A stretch of DNA of 64,000 bases from an uncultured Acetatifactor sp. (GCA_910580225.1 CAJTXE010000006.1:76377-140376); one strand, 5' to 3'. Numbered from the stretch's first letter, positions 1-8,689 are shown. A program made the numbers and translations. The notes: generated by a model not told the origin, from the letters alone.

Positions 1-633
1 CGCGGCAAGACCATGTGTCTATCGGACAATTCCGGCTCCGCCTGGGGCGCAATCCCCTCGGAATACGGTACTGTCCAGGTGGCTGTTATCGACAATCTCT
101 CCTCCGTTATCGCCGCCGCGGCCTCGGAAGAGGGATATGTGGGCAAATTCGGCAACCTGTTGAAAGTATATCCTGTTTCCCGTCGAGGCCAGATCCTGCG
201 CCAGTGCCGGTCGGTTTCCGATACCATGTATTCCGATGTGGGCGGCGACACGGAAGGAGGTATCTGGGAATTTTTCAGCCATGCCATTGACAAAAAAGAA
301 CACTGGGATCAGATTTTCATCTATTCCGACCAGCAAGCCGGACACGGTGGACTGTATGGTACAGCTGCCCAGCAAGAGCTCTACCGGGAACAGGGATTTG
401 GCTGCCCCGGCTCCGGCAGGAGCGGCGACGGCAGTTATATCAATGTCTTTGATCTGATCCTTTCCTACCGCCGAAACGTAAATCCGGATGTGAATGTATT
501 TTCTATCCAGACAGCCGGCTACAACAATGTCTGCATTCCGGAGTATGCCTACCGCACCTGCATCCTCTACGGTTGGACGGGCAGAGAGCTGAATTTTGCC
601 CGACAAATGATTGATCTCTGGGATACGAAATGA
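1..633 (+). CDS. Ro60/TROVE-domain RNA-binding protein, C-terminal vWA part (5' truncated)
   Basis: The frame is open from the window edge, so this is the C-terminal part of a longer protein whose start lies upstream. The segment reads as a von Willebrand A fold: a MIDAS-like DNSGSAWG near the beginning (about base 25), a later FIYSDQQAGHGG that can supply the third metal-site loop, and a hydrophobic C-terminal strand ending in YGWTGRELNFARQM. This arrangement matches bacterial TROVE (Ro60/Rsr) proteins, ring-shaped proteins that bind misfolded RNAs and Y RNAs and assist RNA quality control. The TROVE ring itself is not in the window, so the assignment rests on the vWA part only. A Y RNA gene would be expected nearby. 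The 62 bases after the stop are too short for one, so it could only be upstream. A short A-rich gap leads to the next gene on the same strand. Confidence 0.72.
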   Translation, partial: RGKTMCLSDNSGSAWGAIPSEYGTVQVAVIDNLSSVIAAAASEEGYVGKFGNLLKVYPVSRRGQILRQCRSVSDTMYSDVGGDTEGGIWEFFSHAIDKKEHWDQIFIYSDQQAGHGGLYGTAAQQELYREQGFGCPGSGRSGDGSYINVFDLILSYRRNVNPDVNVFSIQTAGYNNVCIPEYAYRTCILYGWTGRELNFARQMIDLWDTK

Positions 634-695
634 AATTTGAAACATACAGTCCAATATGAAACTGCAACAAAAAATTTACACAAGGAGTAACTTCT

Positions 696-1118
696 ATGAG
701 AACCTACAGAATTTCAGCAAACTTTCCCTTTGCCCTCCCCGTCACGTTCATTGCAGTGCTCTCCGCTGCATGGCTTATCCTCAACATCCTGCCCATTCCG
801 GTAGAAGGACAGTTTGAGCCCAAATGGATCAACCCGGTTCTGGCCACCATTCTTCTGATCCCTACGGGCTTCCTGTCATTCAAAATGCACCGCTGCTGCC
901 TGACACTCCACGAAAACGACCTGGTCTATACCCCGCTTCTGGGCGCTCCCAGAAACATGTCCTATAAAGACCTGCAGAAAATCTCCATCGGCGGCAAAAG
1001 CTACTGCATCTACAAGGCCGACGGCAAAGTGCTGATCCGCTTCGACGATGCCTTTACATCGGATGCAAGTGATATCGTGGCGTTTTTGAAAAGCAAAGGT
1101 GTACCCACGGAACTTTAA
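696..1118 (+). CDS. Small membrane protein with PH-like C-terminal domain
   Basis: A 140-residue protein preceded by a good ribosome site (AAGGAG eight bases before the ATG). Residues about 10-32 and 46-63 are hydrophobic and form two membrane segments. The remainder (about 66-140) is soluble, with the alternating hydrophobic pattern of bacterial PH-like domains found in small membrane proteins (LHENDLVYTPLLG, then YKDLQKISIGG and a closing helix). I infer a membrane-anchored domain facing the cytoplasm, possibly binding lipid or a protein partner. The function is unknown. It sits 62 bases after the Ro60-like gene and 89 before pncB on the same strand, but nothing shows a functional link. Confidence 0.75.
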   Translation: MRTYRISANFPFALPVTFIAVLSAAWLILNILPIPVEGQFEPKWINPVLATILLIPTGFLSFKMHRCCLTLHENDLVYTPLLGAPRNMSYKDLQKISIGGKSYCIYKADGKVLIRFDDAFTSDASDIVAFLKSKGVPTEL

Positions 1119-1207
1119 CTTCAGCAGGAACCACCTTCAGATCCGGCCTTACAGTACCGGAGCTGTAGAATAAAGGTGTGCAAACTATTAATGAAAAGGA
1201 ACAAAAA

Positions 1208-2662
1208 ATGGACAGACAAAATCTCACATTGATGACGGATCTGTATGAACTTACCATGATGCAGGGATATTTCCGGCACAAGGATCAGAACGAAACTGTG
1301 ATCTTTGACGCCTTCTACCGCAAAAATCCCTGCGACGGCGGCTATGCCATCTCTGCCGGACTGGAACAGGTCATACAGTACATCAAAGAACTGCACTTTG
1401 ACCAGGAGGATATTGATTATCTTGCCTCACTGGGTATCTTCCGGACAGATTTCCTGGAATACTTAAAAAGCTTCCGCTTCTCCGGAGATCTCTATGCCAT
1501 TCCGGAAGGTACGGTCATGTTCCCCAGGGAACCTGTGATCAAAGTCATCGCCCCCATTATGGAGGCCCAGCTGGTAGAAACTGCTATCTTAAACATCATC
1601 AATCACCAAAGTCTCATTGCCACCAAAGCTGCCAGAGTCTGTTACGCTGCCAGAGGAGACGGCATCATGGAATTCGGGCTGCGGAGAGCCCAGGGGCCGG
1701 ACGCCGGCACGTATGGAGCCAGAGCTGCGGTCATCGGCGGGTGTACCGGTACCAGCAATGTGCTCTGCGGCCAGCTCTTTGACGTACCGGTAAAGGGCAC
1801 CCATGCCCACAGCTGGATCATGAGCTTCTCCGACGAATATATCGCCTTTAAAACCTATGCGGAAATGTATCCTTCCGCCTGCATCCTGTTGGTAGATACC
1901 TATGATACACTGAAATCTGGTGTTCCCAATGCCATAAGGGTATTCACAGAGATGCGGGAATCCGGCATCCCCTTAAGCTTCTATGGAATCCGGCTGGACA
2001 GCGGAGACCTTGCCTACCTTTCCAAGCAGGCAAGAAAAATGCTGGACGCTGCCGGATTCCCCGATGCCGTGATCTCCGCCTCCAATGATCTGGACGAATA
2101 CCTCATCGACAGCCTGAAGGTACAGGGCGCCGCTATCACTTCCTGGGGCGTAGGTACTAACCTGATCACCTCCAAGGACAATCCCTCCTTCGGGGGTGTA
2201 TATAAGCTGGCAGCCATCCAGGGTCCGGACGGACAGTTTATTCCCAAGATCAAGCTTTCCGAAAACAGCGAGAAGGTCACCAATCCCGGCGATAAGAAAA
2301 TTTACCGTATATACGAAAAAGAATCCGGAAAAATCAAGGCTGATCTGATCTGCCTGACGGAAGAAGAATATCGGGAAACCGATGATCTGATGCTCTTCGA
2401 TCCTGCAGAGCCTTGGAAAAAAACGAAACTCCACGGCGGTACCTACCGTCTGCGTCCCCTGATGGAACATATCTTCCATAAAGGAAAATGCTGCTACACC
2501 TCCCCTAAGGTCATGGACATCCGCGCCTACTGCCAAAAGGAGCTCGATACCCTCTGGGATGAAACAAAGCGTCTGGTAAACCCTCACGAGGTGTATGTGG
2601 ATCTGTCCCAGAAGCTGTATGATACCAAAATCCGGCTGCTGGAGGAAATGAGTGAAAATTAA
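1208..2662 (+). CDS. pncB: Nicotinate phosphoribosyltransferase
   Basis: A 484-residue enzyme that converts nicotinate and PRPP (with ATP) to nicotinate mononucleotide, the entry step of the Preiss-Handler NAD salvage route in the cytoplasm. The N-terminal MTDLYELTMMQGYF, the middle EFGLRRAQGPDAG, GCTGTSNVLCG and GTHAHSWIMSF, and the YGIRLDSGDLAYLSK phosphoribosyl-binding segment are hallmark motifs, and the length is normal for the family. The frame is open back to a GTG at 1178, but I choose the ATG at 1208 because AAAAGGA lies seven bases before it and the family N-terminus aligns there. It is followed by a 14-bp inverted repeat that probably ends transcription. Confidence 0.95.
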   Translation: MDRQNLTLMTDLYELTMMQGYFRHKDQNETVIFDAFYRKNPCDGGYAISAGLEQVIQYIKELHFDQEDIDYLASLGIFRTDFLEYLKSFRFSGDLYAIPEGTVMFPREPVIKVIAPIMEAQLVETAILNIINHQSLIATKAARVCYAARGDGIMEFGLRRAQGPDAGTYGARAAVIGGCTGTSNVLCGQLFDVPVKGTHAHSWIMSFSDEYIAFKTYAEMYPSACILLVDTYDTLKSGVPNAIRVFTEMRESGIPLSFYGIRLDSGDLAYLSKQARKMLDAAGFPDAVISASNDLDEYLIDSLKVQGAAITSWGVGTNLITSKDNPSFGGVYKLAAIQGPDGQFIPKIKLSENSEKVTNPGDKKIYRIYEKESGKIKADLICLTEEEYRETDDLMLFDPAEPWKKTKLHGGTYRLRPLMEHIFHKGKCCYTSPKVMDIRAYCQKELDTLWDETKRLVNPHEVYVDLSQKLYDTKIRLLEEMSEN

Positions 2663-2699
2663 AGCTGTGTTCCAATCCATTGATCTCATAAAATGAATT

Positions 2700-2739
2700 A
2701 GACGAGGGCAGCACTTTTTAACATCTGCTGCCCTCGTCT
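2700..2739. terminator. Hairpin between convergent pncB and spoVT
   Basis: A perfect 14-bp inverted repeat (arms 2700-2713 and 2726-2739, arm sequence AGACGAGGGCAGCA) with a 12-base loop containing five T residues. It lies 37 bases after pncB and 32 bases after the spoVT stop on the opposite strand. Neither flank has a long T run, so it could be a bidirectional terminator or a transcript-end-protecting hairpin. Confidence 0.6.
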
Positions 2740-2771
2740 GATCGAATAGCAAATTGTAAGTCTCAGTGCCT

Positions 2772-3317
2772 TCACTGCTCCATTTGTCTGCCTAAAAATC
2801 CTGCCGCCGACATCAGCAGCTTCTGCTCCACTTCACCCATACGGCTCTTGTTGTCATTCTGCAGCAAAACCACACTTCCAATGATGTCTCCCTCGCAGAG
2901 AATCGGCGCAATGGCCTCATGCTGGTATTCGTCGCCGCCCTCGTCGCAGACCGGAATAAAGCTTCTGTCTCCCCGCGTAGCCATGATGGTCTCCCGATTA
3001 TGAATTTTTTCTTCCATCTGCCTGCTGACAGACTTATTCACCATCTGCTTATATCCCCCCGCCGCTGCAATAAACTGGTCTCTATCGGCAATCAGCGCTG
3101 CATGACCGGATACCTGGGCAAGGCTTTCTGCATACTGCTTTGCAAAGGTGCTCATCTCGCCGATTGGAGAGTATTTTTTCAGAATCACCTGTCCCTCCCT
3201 GTCTGTAAAAATTTCCAGCGGGTCGGATTCTCTTATATGCAGCGTCCTGCGGATTTCCTTCGGAATGACTATCCTGCCCAAATCATCTATACGTCTGACA
3301 ATCCCTGTTGCTTTCAT
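2772..3317 (-). CDS. spoVT: Stage V sporulation protein T (AbrB-family regulator)
   Basis: A 181-residue forespore transcription regulator. Residues 1-50 form the AbrB swapped-hairpin DNA-binding domain, with MKATGIVRRIDDLGRIVIPK nearly canonical for SpoVT. Residues about 60-180 form the GAF-like C-terminal domain (HEAIAPILCEGDIIGSVVLL). In Bacillus it is made under sigma-G and tunes late forespore genes. The start is supported by a GGAGG six bases or so upstream (GGAGGGAAGCCATA-ATG). The leader is about 180 bases and a good sigma-G-like promoter is visible at 3499-3528. Its presence says the organism can sporulate. Confidence 0.95.
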   Translation of the reverse strand: MKATGIVRRIDDLGRIVIPKEIRRTLHIRESDPLEIFTDREGQVILKKYSPIGEMSTFAKQYAESLAQVSGHAALIADRDQFIAAAGGYKQMVNKSVSRQMEEKIHNRETIMATRGDRSFIPVCDEGGDEYQHEAIAPILCEGDIIGSVVLLQNDNKSRMGEVEQKLLMSAAGFLGRQMEQ

Positions 3318-3368
3318 TATGGCTTCCCTCCATTTATCATGTTTTCTCAGGCTCCGCCGGCAGCCCTC

Positions 3369-3390
3369 TGCCCCGGAAAATCCCGGGGCA
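3369..3390 (-). other. GC-rich hairpin in the spoVT leader
   Basis: An 8-bp perfect inverted repeat (TGCCCCGG with CCGGGGCA, six-base loop) in the 5' untranslated region of spoVT, about 50 bases upstream of its start. There is no T run after it on either strand, so it is not a normal terminator. It may only be leader structure. The 220 bases between spoVT and the decayed gene upstream hold this hairpin and the promoter, and nothing else that I recognise. Confidence 0.35.
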
Positions 3391-3498
3391 TTGTCAGCAG
3401 AACACCATTTCTTGCTCTGCTTTGGCCGTTACCTTCCATGTCATCGTTTCAGAATCTCAGTACACCCGACGAAAGTCTTTTCTCATGTGATGTGGAGT

Positions 3499-3528
3499 TA
3501 GTATCTGTAAAAAAAGGAATTATATGCA
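3499..3528 (-). promoter_or_regulatory. Candidate sigma-G promoter of spoVT
   Basis: On the minus strand TGCATA (3528-3523) is followed after 17 bases by GATACTA (3505-3499). This fits the sigma-G consensus (TGMATA, 17-18 bases, CATACTA) with one mismatch. spoVT is a sigma-G gene in Bacillus, so context and sequence agree. The predicted leader is about 175 bases. Confidence 0.5.
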
Positions 3529-3537
3529 ATTTATATG

Positions 3538-4259
3538 CTATGACTTTTTCTTTCTCCCATAAAACCAGATTCCTGCCAGTACGCTGCAAGAGGAAAACGC
3601 CAGAAGAAACCACAGCAAAAGCTTTGCAGAATCACCGGTTCCAGACGAAACCGCATGATAGACATCTCCTTCCTGCTGACTTAAAAACGTCAGTTCTGTC
3701 CCGTCAAACTGTACATTAAGCGTAATGCACTGCCTCTTCTGACCAAAAGCTGATTGCCTCTCAAAGAAATGTTTTCACCAAAAATAATTTCAAATGCTTT
3801 AGAAGCAAGTACATTTCTCTCTTCATCCTGAACATAAAGCGTATGCCTTCCTTCTTCCACCTCCGCAAATACGGCAATTCCATTTTGGCTTGTCCGTACA
3901 GTTTTAGGAGTAGAATGGATTTCAACCGTCAAATCTGCCGCCGGATTGCCTTCTGCATCTGCCATACGAACTACAAGTGTCATATAATTGTTTTTCCTGT
4001 CACCTGCAGACACACCGGCACTGCTGTCCCCGGGCAAGTTACCGGTATTGTCTTCGCTGCCTCCTGATGTTTCCTCCGACCCAGCTGTGTCCCCAGGCTT
4101 CGGCGTCTCCACGGGTTTCGAACTTTGGCGGTTCAATCCCGTTGCAATGCCTTTTCGATGGCTGCTTTTCTGCTCTGGTCCTTTGCCAATTCGCGCAAAT
4201 TCCTTTCTCTCCAGGCGCCTAATCCTCAGATGACCAGACTGACGCGAAATAAGCCGCAC
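3538..4259 (-). pseudogene. Decayed cell-surface protein with beta-sandwich domain and frameshifted membrane anchor
   Basis: The readable frame (stop at 3690) carries a low-complexity Pro/Gly/Ser/Glu linker and then a Cna-B or fn3-like beta domain (TLVVRMADAEGNPAADLTVE, GIAVFAEVEEGRHTLYVQD). It ends early at LTGQN. From about 3725 a different reading frame continues as QFDGTELTFLSQQEG and then a membrane anchor with a sorting-signal look (SGTGDSAKLLLWFLL, ending in RKKKS) to a TAG at 3538. The two parts join naturally if one base is gained or lost near 3720-3740. The N-terminus is also poor: the only start is a GTG inside the upstream gene, with no signal peptide. I infer a broken surface protein. 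No clear LPXTG is present; the TGD before the anchor could be a degenerate sortase site. A sequencing error is the alternative. Confidence 0.55.
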
Positions 4260-5721
4260 TTCCCTGCGTCATCACCTCTTTATACAATTCCTCATGACTG
4301 CGCAAGTACGCGTACAATGGTCTGCTCATATCCACCAGAAAAGCATCAAAGCCATATCTGTCAATCAATGCTTTCGGGTCAAGCACCACTGTCCCTGCAT
4401 CAGAATTCACCTGCTGCATCAGCATCAGGGATACACCGTCTGCCAGAAGACAATCCTGTTTATATAGATCCGCCCTCTCGTCGATAAAAACCGGGAGTCC
4501 TGCATAAATCAGCGCACCGCCGTAGTTGTAATCATTGAATATTCTGGAGGGTGCATCCTCCCTTATGACCTCCAGCATTTCCTCTTCCAGTACTCTGGAA
4601 ATCAGATTCCCGTTTTTATAGGTTTCACAACATGTTCCCAGACCTGCTCCACACGCAGCCAGCAGCGCAAATTCCACACACACAACCATTCCTTTTTCCA
4701 ATCTCTTTTCCACATTTTTCAGGCGGCATGGCAGCATATAAGGAAAAGCCCAGAAAGCCGCCGAAATGTAGAACCAGATAATAAATCTGGTACTCCTGAA
4801 AAATAAAAAAAGAAAGAATAGCATCAGAGCCGCATCCTGCGCCTTCACCTTCCGTTTCCCAAATATCACACCTGAACACAGCACCAGAATCGGTATAAAA
4901 TAATTGATCAGCTGTCCCAACTTTTTGGCATCAGGAGCCGCCCATTCGCTGATTAGATTCATCATCAGCTGATCCGTCATACTGATATATGGATACACAA
5001 ATATCTCCGGCCCCACCGGATTGGCACAGACAGCTCCCATTGTCGCAATCAGTATAAGAAGCAGCTGTCCCAACTCTGCCCCGGTCCATTTCTCCCCATA
5101 AATCCTGCCAAACTTCCACTCCTTTATCCCTGCCAGCAATGTCACCAGCACCAAAAGATAGGAGAGATTGGCAGAACCTCCATGCAGATTGCTCCACAGG
5201 CAGGCAATCAAAGGTACCAGCCAGATACACTGCCTTTTTCTTCCCTCCCTGTATTCATACAGACAGTACAGCTCCCCATATAACAGAAAAAAAGCAAATA
5301 TCTGCGGTCTCCCGTAGAAAAAAACACTGCTGACCACACAGAACATACAGATGTAAAATCCCGCCGCCAGACAACTCTCCGTCAGATGCACCCGAATCTG
5401 AAATGTCAGCAGCATGATCATACAGATTGCCGCCAACAGACTGAACAAAAATATCCCTGCCTCACCAAAAGCGCTGTAAGCATGCCACAAAATCACTTCT
5501 GCCAGCCATTCATGTGCCGTCCATGCAAAATCATGAGCCGTCCCATACCAGGAAAACAGATCCCTGGCCGGCACCGTTTTATGAGCACAGATCCATTGAC
5601 CGGTCTTCACATGCCACCAGAAATCATTCCCGCTGATTCCCCCGCCGAAACAGTAAATTAAGATTGCCGCACCGCCTGTCACCAGCAGAATAAAGTACAA
5701 TGTTCTCGTTGTCTTATCCAT
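4219..5721 (-). CDS. Polytopic membrane protein, GT-C glycosyltransferase-like
   Basis: About 500 residues with an N-terminal membrane segment, a short outside loop containing NDFWWHVKTGQWI and DLFSW, about ten further membrane segments and a soluble C-terminal domain with FNDYNYGGALIYAG and VFIDERADLY. This NDxWWH / FIDxRxDLY pattern is a recognisable family of GT-C-like membrane proteins thought to move sugars from lipid carriers, but no member's substrate is known to me. I prefer the second ATG (5721), six bases after AGG, over the one at 5727. The gene is the penultimate member of the long minus-strand run that begins with the Tad genes. Glycosylation of pilin or of the surface protein next door is an inference only. 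Confidence 0.7.
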   Translation of the reverse strand: MDKTTRTLYFILLVTGGAAILIYCFGGGISGNDFWWHVKTGQWICAHKTVPARDLFSWYGTAHDFAWTAHEWLAEVILWHAYSAFGEAGIFLFSLLAAICMIMLLTFQIRVHLTESCLAAGFYICMFCVVSSVFFYGRPQIFAFFLLYGELYCLYEYREGRKRQCIWLVPLIACLWSNLHGGSANLSYLLVLVTLLAGIKEWKFGRIYGEKWTGAELGQLLLILIATMGAVCANPVGPEIFVYPYISMTDQLMMNLISEWAAPDAKKLGQLINYFIPILVLCSGVIFGKRKVKAQDAALMLFFLFLFFRSTRFIIWFYISAAFWAFPYMLPCRLKNVEKRLEKGMVVCVEFALLAACGAGLGTCCETYKNGNLISRVLEEEMLEVIREDAPSRIFNDYNYGGALIYAGLPVFIDERADLYKQDCLLADGVSLMLMQQVNSDAGTVVLDPKALIDRYGFDAFLVDMSRPLYAYLRSHEELYKEVMTQGSAAYFASVWSSED

Positions 5722-5727
5722 AACCAT

Positions 5728-5927
5728 CCTGCCCCTTTATCTATGTAGTCTGCCGATTCCGCCCATACCCAATCACACAAACACACAGCAAAATCCCTGC
5801 ACTTTCCCTAAACACAATGTACCATATATTGTATGTAATTATCCAAATAGATTCTCTATATTGTGTATAATTACAATTTATATTATCCAAGGGGGGGATT
5901 TGCCAACAGTTTGACCATGTGGAAAAG
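5728..5927 (-). other. A+T-rich spacer between two GT-C-like genes
   Basis: About 200 bases, strikingly A+T-rich compared with its surroundings, holding two copies of TTGGATAAT on the minus strand about 40 bases apart. It could carry a secondary promoter for the 4219-5721 gene, but no clean -35/-10 pair with 17-base spacing is present. I see no coding sequence in it. Confidence 0.3.
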
Positions 5928-7586
5928 TCACGGTGCATGTTCTCCGTCATCTGCCAGATACACCTCGTATTTCCCGACATGGTCAATACAAACTGCCCGT
6001 TCCCGAATATATTCCAGAAAACGCTCCGGCACCTGCCAGTTGACGCTGTAACCTTCTGCGGCAAGGAGCATGACCCCATCCATTTCCAGAAGTCTTTCCG
6101 CCACTTCCTCCGCCGTCTGGCTGCCCCAGTTACCAGTATTGCAAATATCGTAATCTTTGTCATATAAATCCATGGGAATCTTGTAAAGCACCGCTGCGCC
6201 GTCCAGAATGTAGATTGGCCTGTCTGCCGCATGTGCAGCAAGATAGGCATTCACCGTCTCAATCTGCGCCGCCGTATCCCTGTCCAACCGGACCCCCTCC
6301 AAATGTTTCAAACCGGAATATGCTTCATCCCCCCGGATCTGCCATGCTGAAATCAGAAGACACGCCGCTGCAGTTCCAATGGGCACTGCCATTGGAACTA
6401 TCTCTTTTTTCATCTTCTCCACCGATAATTCACATATTCCCATAATCAGAAACGGAAACAAGGCAATGATGAAATGTGTCTCATCTGTAATTGGATACAC
6501 TACAGCCATACCTGCCAGGGAGAGTCCTGTCATAATCATTCGCCTATGCAATTCCCGACTATCCCCTGCAGCCGCGGTTTTCCTCTGCTCCTGCCTATCC
6601 CTAAGAACTGCCTGTTTCTCAGACTCCTGATTTCCCTCAATCGCTGACTGCCTCTTCCCCTCCTGATTTCCCTCAAGAGACAAACGCTTCTCCTTCCTCC
6701 GAACATTCCCAGAAAAGATCTTCTTCCGCCCCGCCTCTCCCGGCAACGGATAAATTCCGGCACATAACACCAGCTTCCGCAGCTCCGCTGCCAAAATTAT
6801 CATCCACAGTATCCCTTCCAGTGTACACAGTATCCCGCTTCTAAAGAAGAAATCCCCCGCGGTAATCCGATTCTGCTCTGCGAATCCCTTCAATCCCCCA
6901 AAAGCATATTCAAGAAAATCTGCCCATATCCCCTGTCCTGCCATCCAGATACAGCAGCTTCCCACCGGCAGCAAAACACCGGCGCCATATAAAATCCACT
7001 TTCTGCGCCCGGATCCCTCCCACAGAAGAATTCCCAGGAAGGTTACTGCCAGAAAAAGAATAAGCCCGGTAGACTGTTTGGTCATTACCGCACACCCTGC
7101 CAGGCATCCAATTACAAAGCTATGTCGTCCCAATGGGCGCAGCATACTATCCATAACCGCCAATAAAAAGAAAAGCACGAGATAGTTGTAGTCATATGTA
7201 AAACAGGCACTGTAAAAAACGCAGACATACAGAGAAAGACACCAGGCAAGCCGCCTCTCCGCACCGGATATCCTCAGGATATCATAGAACAACAGCATAC
7301 ACAGCGTACCCAGCACGGTTCCCAGCCCTCTGTATACCAACAGACAATCCCCAAACACCCACAATGCCCCGGCTCCCACAAACTGTGAAAACGGTGCTGT
7401 AACCATATTGATATCCTGATATGGCAGACAGCCCTTCCTGATATTACTGCCAAAGCTGTACTGCCACAACTCATCCAGCGACTCCAGCGGTCTGCCAAAC
7501 ACCGTTATACCGATTATCAGCGAAAAGAGCAGGCCTGCACAGATATACTCCAGGACTCTCCTGTTTCCGCCCCATCCCAGTCTCAT
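5928..7586 (-). CDS. Polytopic membrane protein, GT-C (GT39/PMT-like) with charged cytoplasmic insert
   Basis: A 552-residue membrane protein. Residues 10-30 are a membrane segment, followed by an outside loop with ESLDELWQYSFGSNIRKG and LPYQDINMVTAPF. This acidic, Pro-Tyr-containing first loop is typical of lipid-linked-sugar GT-C enzymes. Eight to ten membrane segments follow. Residues about 285-345 are an unusual highly charged stretch with imperfect repeats (EGNQEGKRQSAIEGNQESEKQ), which should lie in a cytoplasmic loop. A soluble C-terminal domain (about 430-552) follows the last membrane segment. The ATG directly abuts the stop of the preceding gene, so translation is probably coupled. 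Its substrate is unknown. Confidence 0.7.
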   Translation of the reverse strand: MRLGWGGNRRVLEYICAGLLFSLIIGITVFGRPLESLDELWQYSFGSNIRKGCLPYQDINMVTAPFSQFVGAGALWVFGDCLLVYRGLGTVLGTLCMLLFYDILRISGAERRLAWCLSLYVCVFYSACFTYDYNYLVLFFLLAVMDSMLRPLGRHSFVIGCLAGCAVMTKQSTGLILFLAVTFLGILLWEGSGRRKWILYGAGVLLPVGSCCIWMAGQGIWADFLEYAFGGLKGFAEQNRITAGDFFFRSGILCTLEGILWMIILAAELRKLVLCAGIYPLPGEAGRKKIFSGNVRRKEKRLSLEGNQEGKRQSAIEGNQESEKQAVLRDRQEQRKTAAAGDSRELHRRMIMTGLSLAGMAVVYPITDETHFIIALFPFLIMGICELSVEKMKKEIVPMAVPIGTAAACLLISAWQIRGDEAYSGLKHLEGVRLDRDTAAQIETVNAYLAAHAADRPIYILDGAAVLYKIPMDLYDKDYDICNTGNWGSQTAEEVAERLLEMDGVMLLAAEGYSVNWQVPERFLEYIRERAVCIDHVGKYEVYLADDGEHAP

Positions 7587-7865
7587 CTATTCTATAACCT
7601 CTGTCTCTGAAAAATATCCGATATCTACCAGCGTATGCACCGCATCCGCATATACCCTCAGTTCCTCTGTCTGTTCTGTCAGATCCAGTGTGATTTCTTC
7701 CACCATCTCTGCCCTCTCCCCCTCCTTTGCAGCGGTTTTATTCTTACTCCTCCGCCCAAGATATACTGCTGCCGCTGCCGCCACACATAGAACCAGAAAA
7801 ATGACTGCAAACAACGCCATGTGCTCTCGAATACTCTGCTGCATGGCCAGCAGGACCTCCTTCAT
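7587..7865 (-). CDS. Small single-pass membrane protein
   Basis: A 92-residue protein with one membrane segment (about 17-38, ALFAVIFLVLCVAAAAAVYL), a basic stop-transfer stretch (GRRSKNKTAAK) and an acidic cytoplasmic tail ending YFSETEVIE. The frame is open to a GTG/ATG near 7913 that overlaps the upstream stop, but I choose the ATG at 7865 because GAGGGGGG lies seven bases before it. No family recognised. It sits between the PP2C phosphatase gene and a GT-C-like gene, touching the latter, so a role in the same membrane complex is a fair inference. Confidence 0.65.
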   Translation of the reverse strand: MKEVLLAMQQSIREHMALFAVIFLVLCVAAAAAVYLGRRSKNKTAAKEGERAEMVEEITLDLTEQTEELRVYADAVHTLVDIGYFSETEVIE

Positions 7866-7905
7866 ATTATGACCCCCCTCAATAACTCCCATCCAAAACT
7901 CCCTC

Positions 7906-8676
7906 TCAGCCATAAGTCCTTATGGTCACCACTGTAATATTATCGCGCTCTCCGCGCTCCTTCACCAGCTCTATCGCCATTCTCTCATTCTGCTGCATAT
8001 TCGCCGCACTGTTCATACAATGTGGTCCCAACATCGTCTGCAGCTCCCCCACAGAAAGCTTATGGCGGAACCCGTCGCTGCACAGCATATATACCGCACT
8101 CTCACGGGGCGTGCCGAAATAAAAGTCCGCATAGACCTCCTCGGATGCTCCGATACACTGAAGCAGCAGACTTCTTCTGGGGTCAGTCTCTGCCTGTTCC
8201 GGAGACAGATGTCCCATCTCAATCTCTCTGGCCACAACAGACTGATCCCGCGTAATCTGCATTACCTGATTCTGAATCTCATAGGCCCGCGAATCCCCAA
8301 CATTTGCCACATAATACCGTTCCTGGGTAAGCAGCATAATGGTGGCAGTGGTTCCCAGACTGAATCCGTGTATTTGCCCATAAAACTTGATTTTTTCATT
8401 ACATTCCGTGATAATCCCGCTCCAGTCCTGCCGGATATCATGATCCTGGAAACCTGCCATCAGCAAAACCGGAAGCCGTTCCTCTCTCCATCTCCGGAAA
8501 GCATGAACTACACTGGCGCCGGCCAGTTCTCCCCTCTGCAGGCCCCCCATACCGTCGCACAGAACCGCAAATACCAGCTGCCGGCCTTTTCTCTCCAGCA
8601 GCTGTACATTCATACAATCCTGATTCACTTTCTTGACATTGCCCACATCTGTGCTGGCGGATACAATAAAATTCAT
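7906..8676 (-). CDS. PP2C-type Ser/Thr protein phosphatase
   Basis: A 256-residue cytoplasmic phosphatase of the PPM/PP2C type, which uses two metal ions to remove phosphate from Ser/Thr. The expected metal and core motifs are visible in order: NQD near the N-terminus, LCDGMGGLQRGELA, SLGTTATIMLL, YVANVGDSRAY, MLCSDGF and ERDNITVV at the C-terminus. I start at the ATG at 8676 (AAAGGTG eight bases upstream), not the in-frame codon at 8709 that overlaps the FHA gene. It lies just after the FHA gene. With two kinase genes further upstream, it is the natural eraser of the phosphorylation that the FHA protein reads. Confidence 0.92.
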   Translation of the reverse strand: MNFIVSASTDVGNVKKVNQDCMNVQLLERKGRQLVFAVLCDGMGGLQRGELAGASVVHAFRRWREERLPVLLMAGFQDHDIRQDWSGIITECNEKIKFYGQIHGFSLGTTATIMLLTQERYYVANVGDSRAYEIQNQVMQITRDQSVVAREIEMGHLSPEQAETDPRRSLLLQCIGASEEVYADFYFGTPRESAVYMLCSDGFRHKLSVGELQTMLGPHCMNSAANMQQNERMAIELVKERGERDNITVVTIRTYG

Positions 8677-8689
8677 AGGCTTGGCACCT

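Noticed and set aside
2919..3719. A 266-codon plus-strand frame over spoVT and the surface gene
   Set aside because: It is antisense to spoVT motifs and crosses the sigma-G promoter; no ribosome site.
5728..5927. A+T-rich spacer considered as an attachment site or replication origin
   Set aside because: No DnaA-box cluster, no flanking integrase, and only a single short direct repeat.
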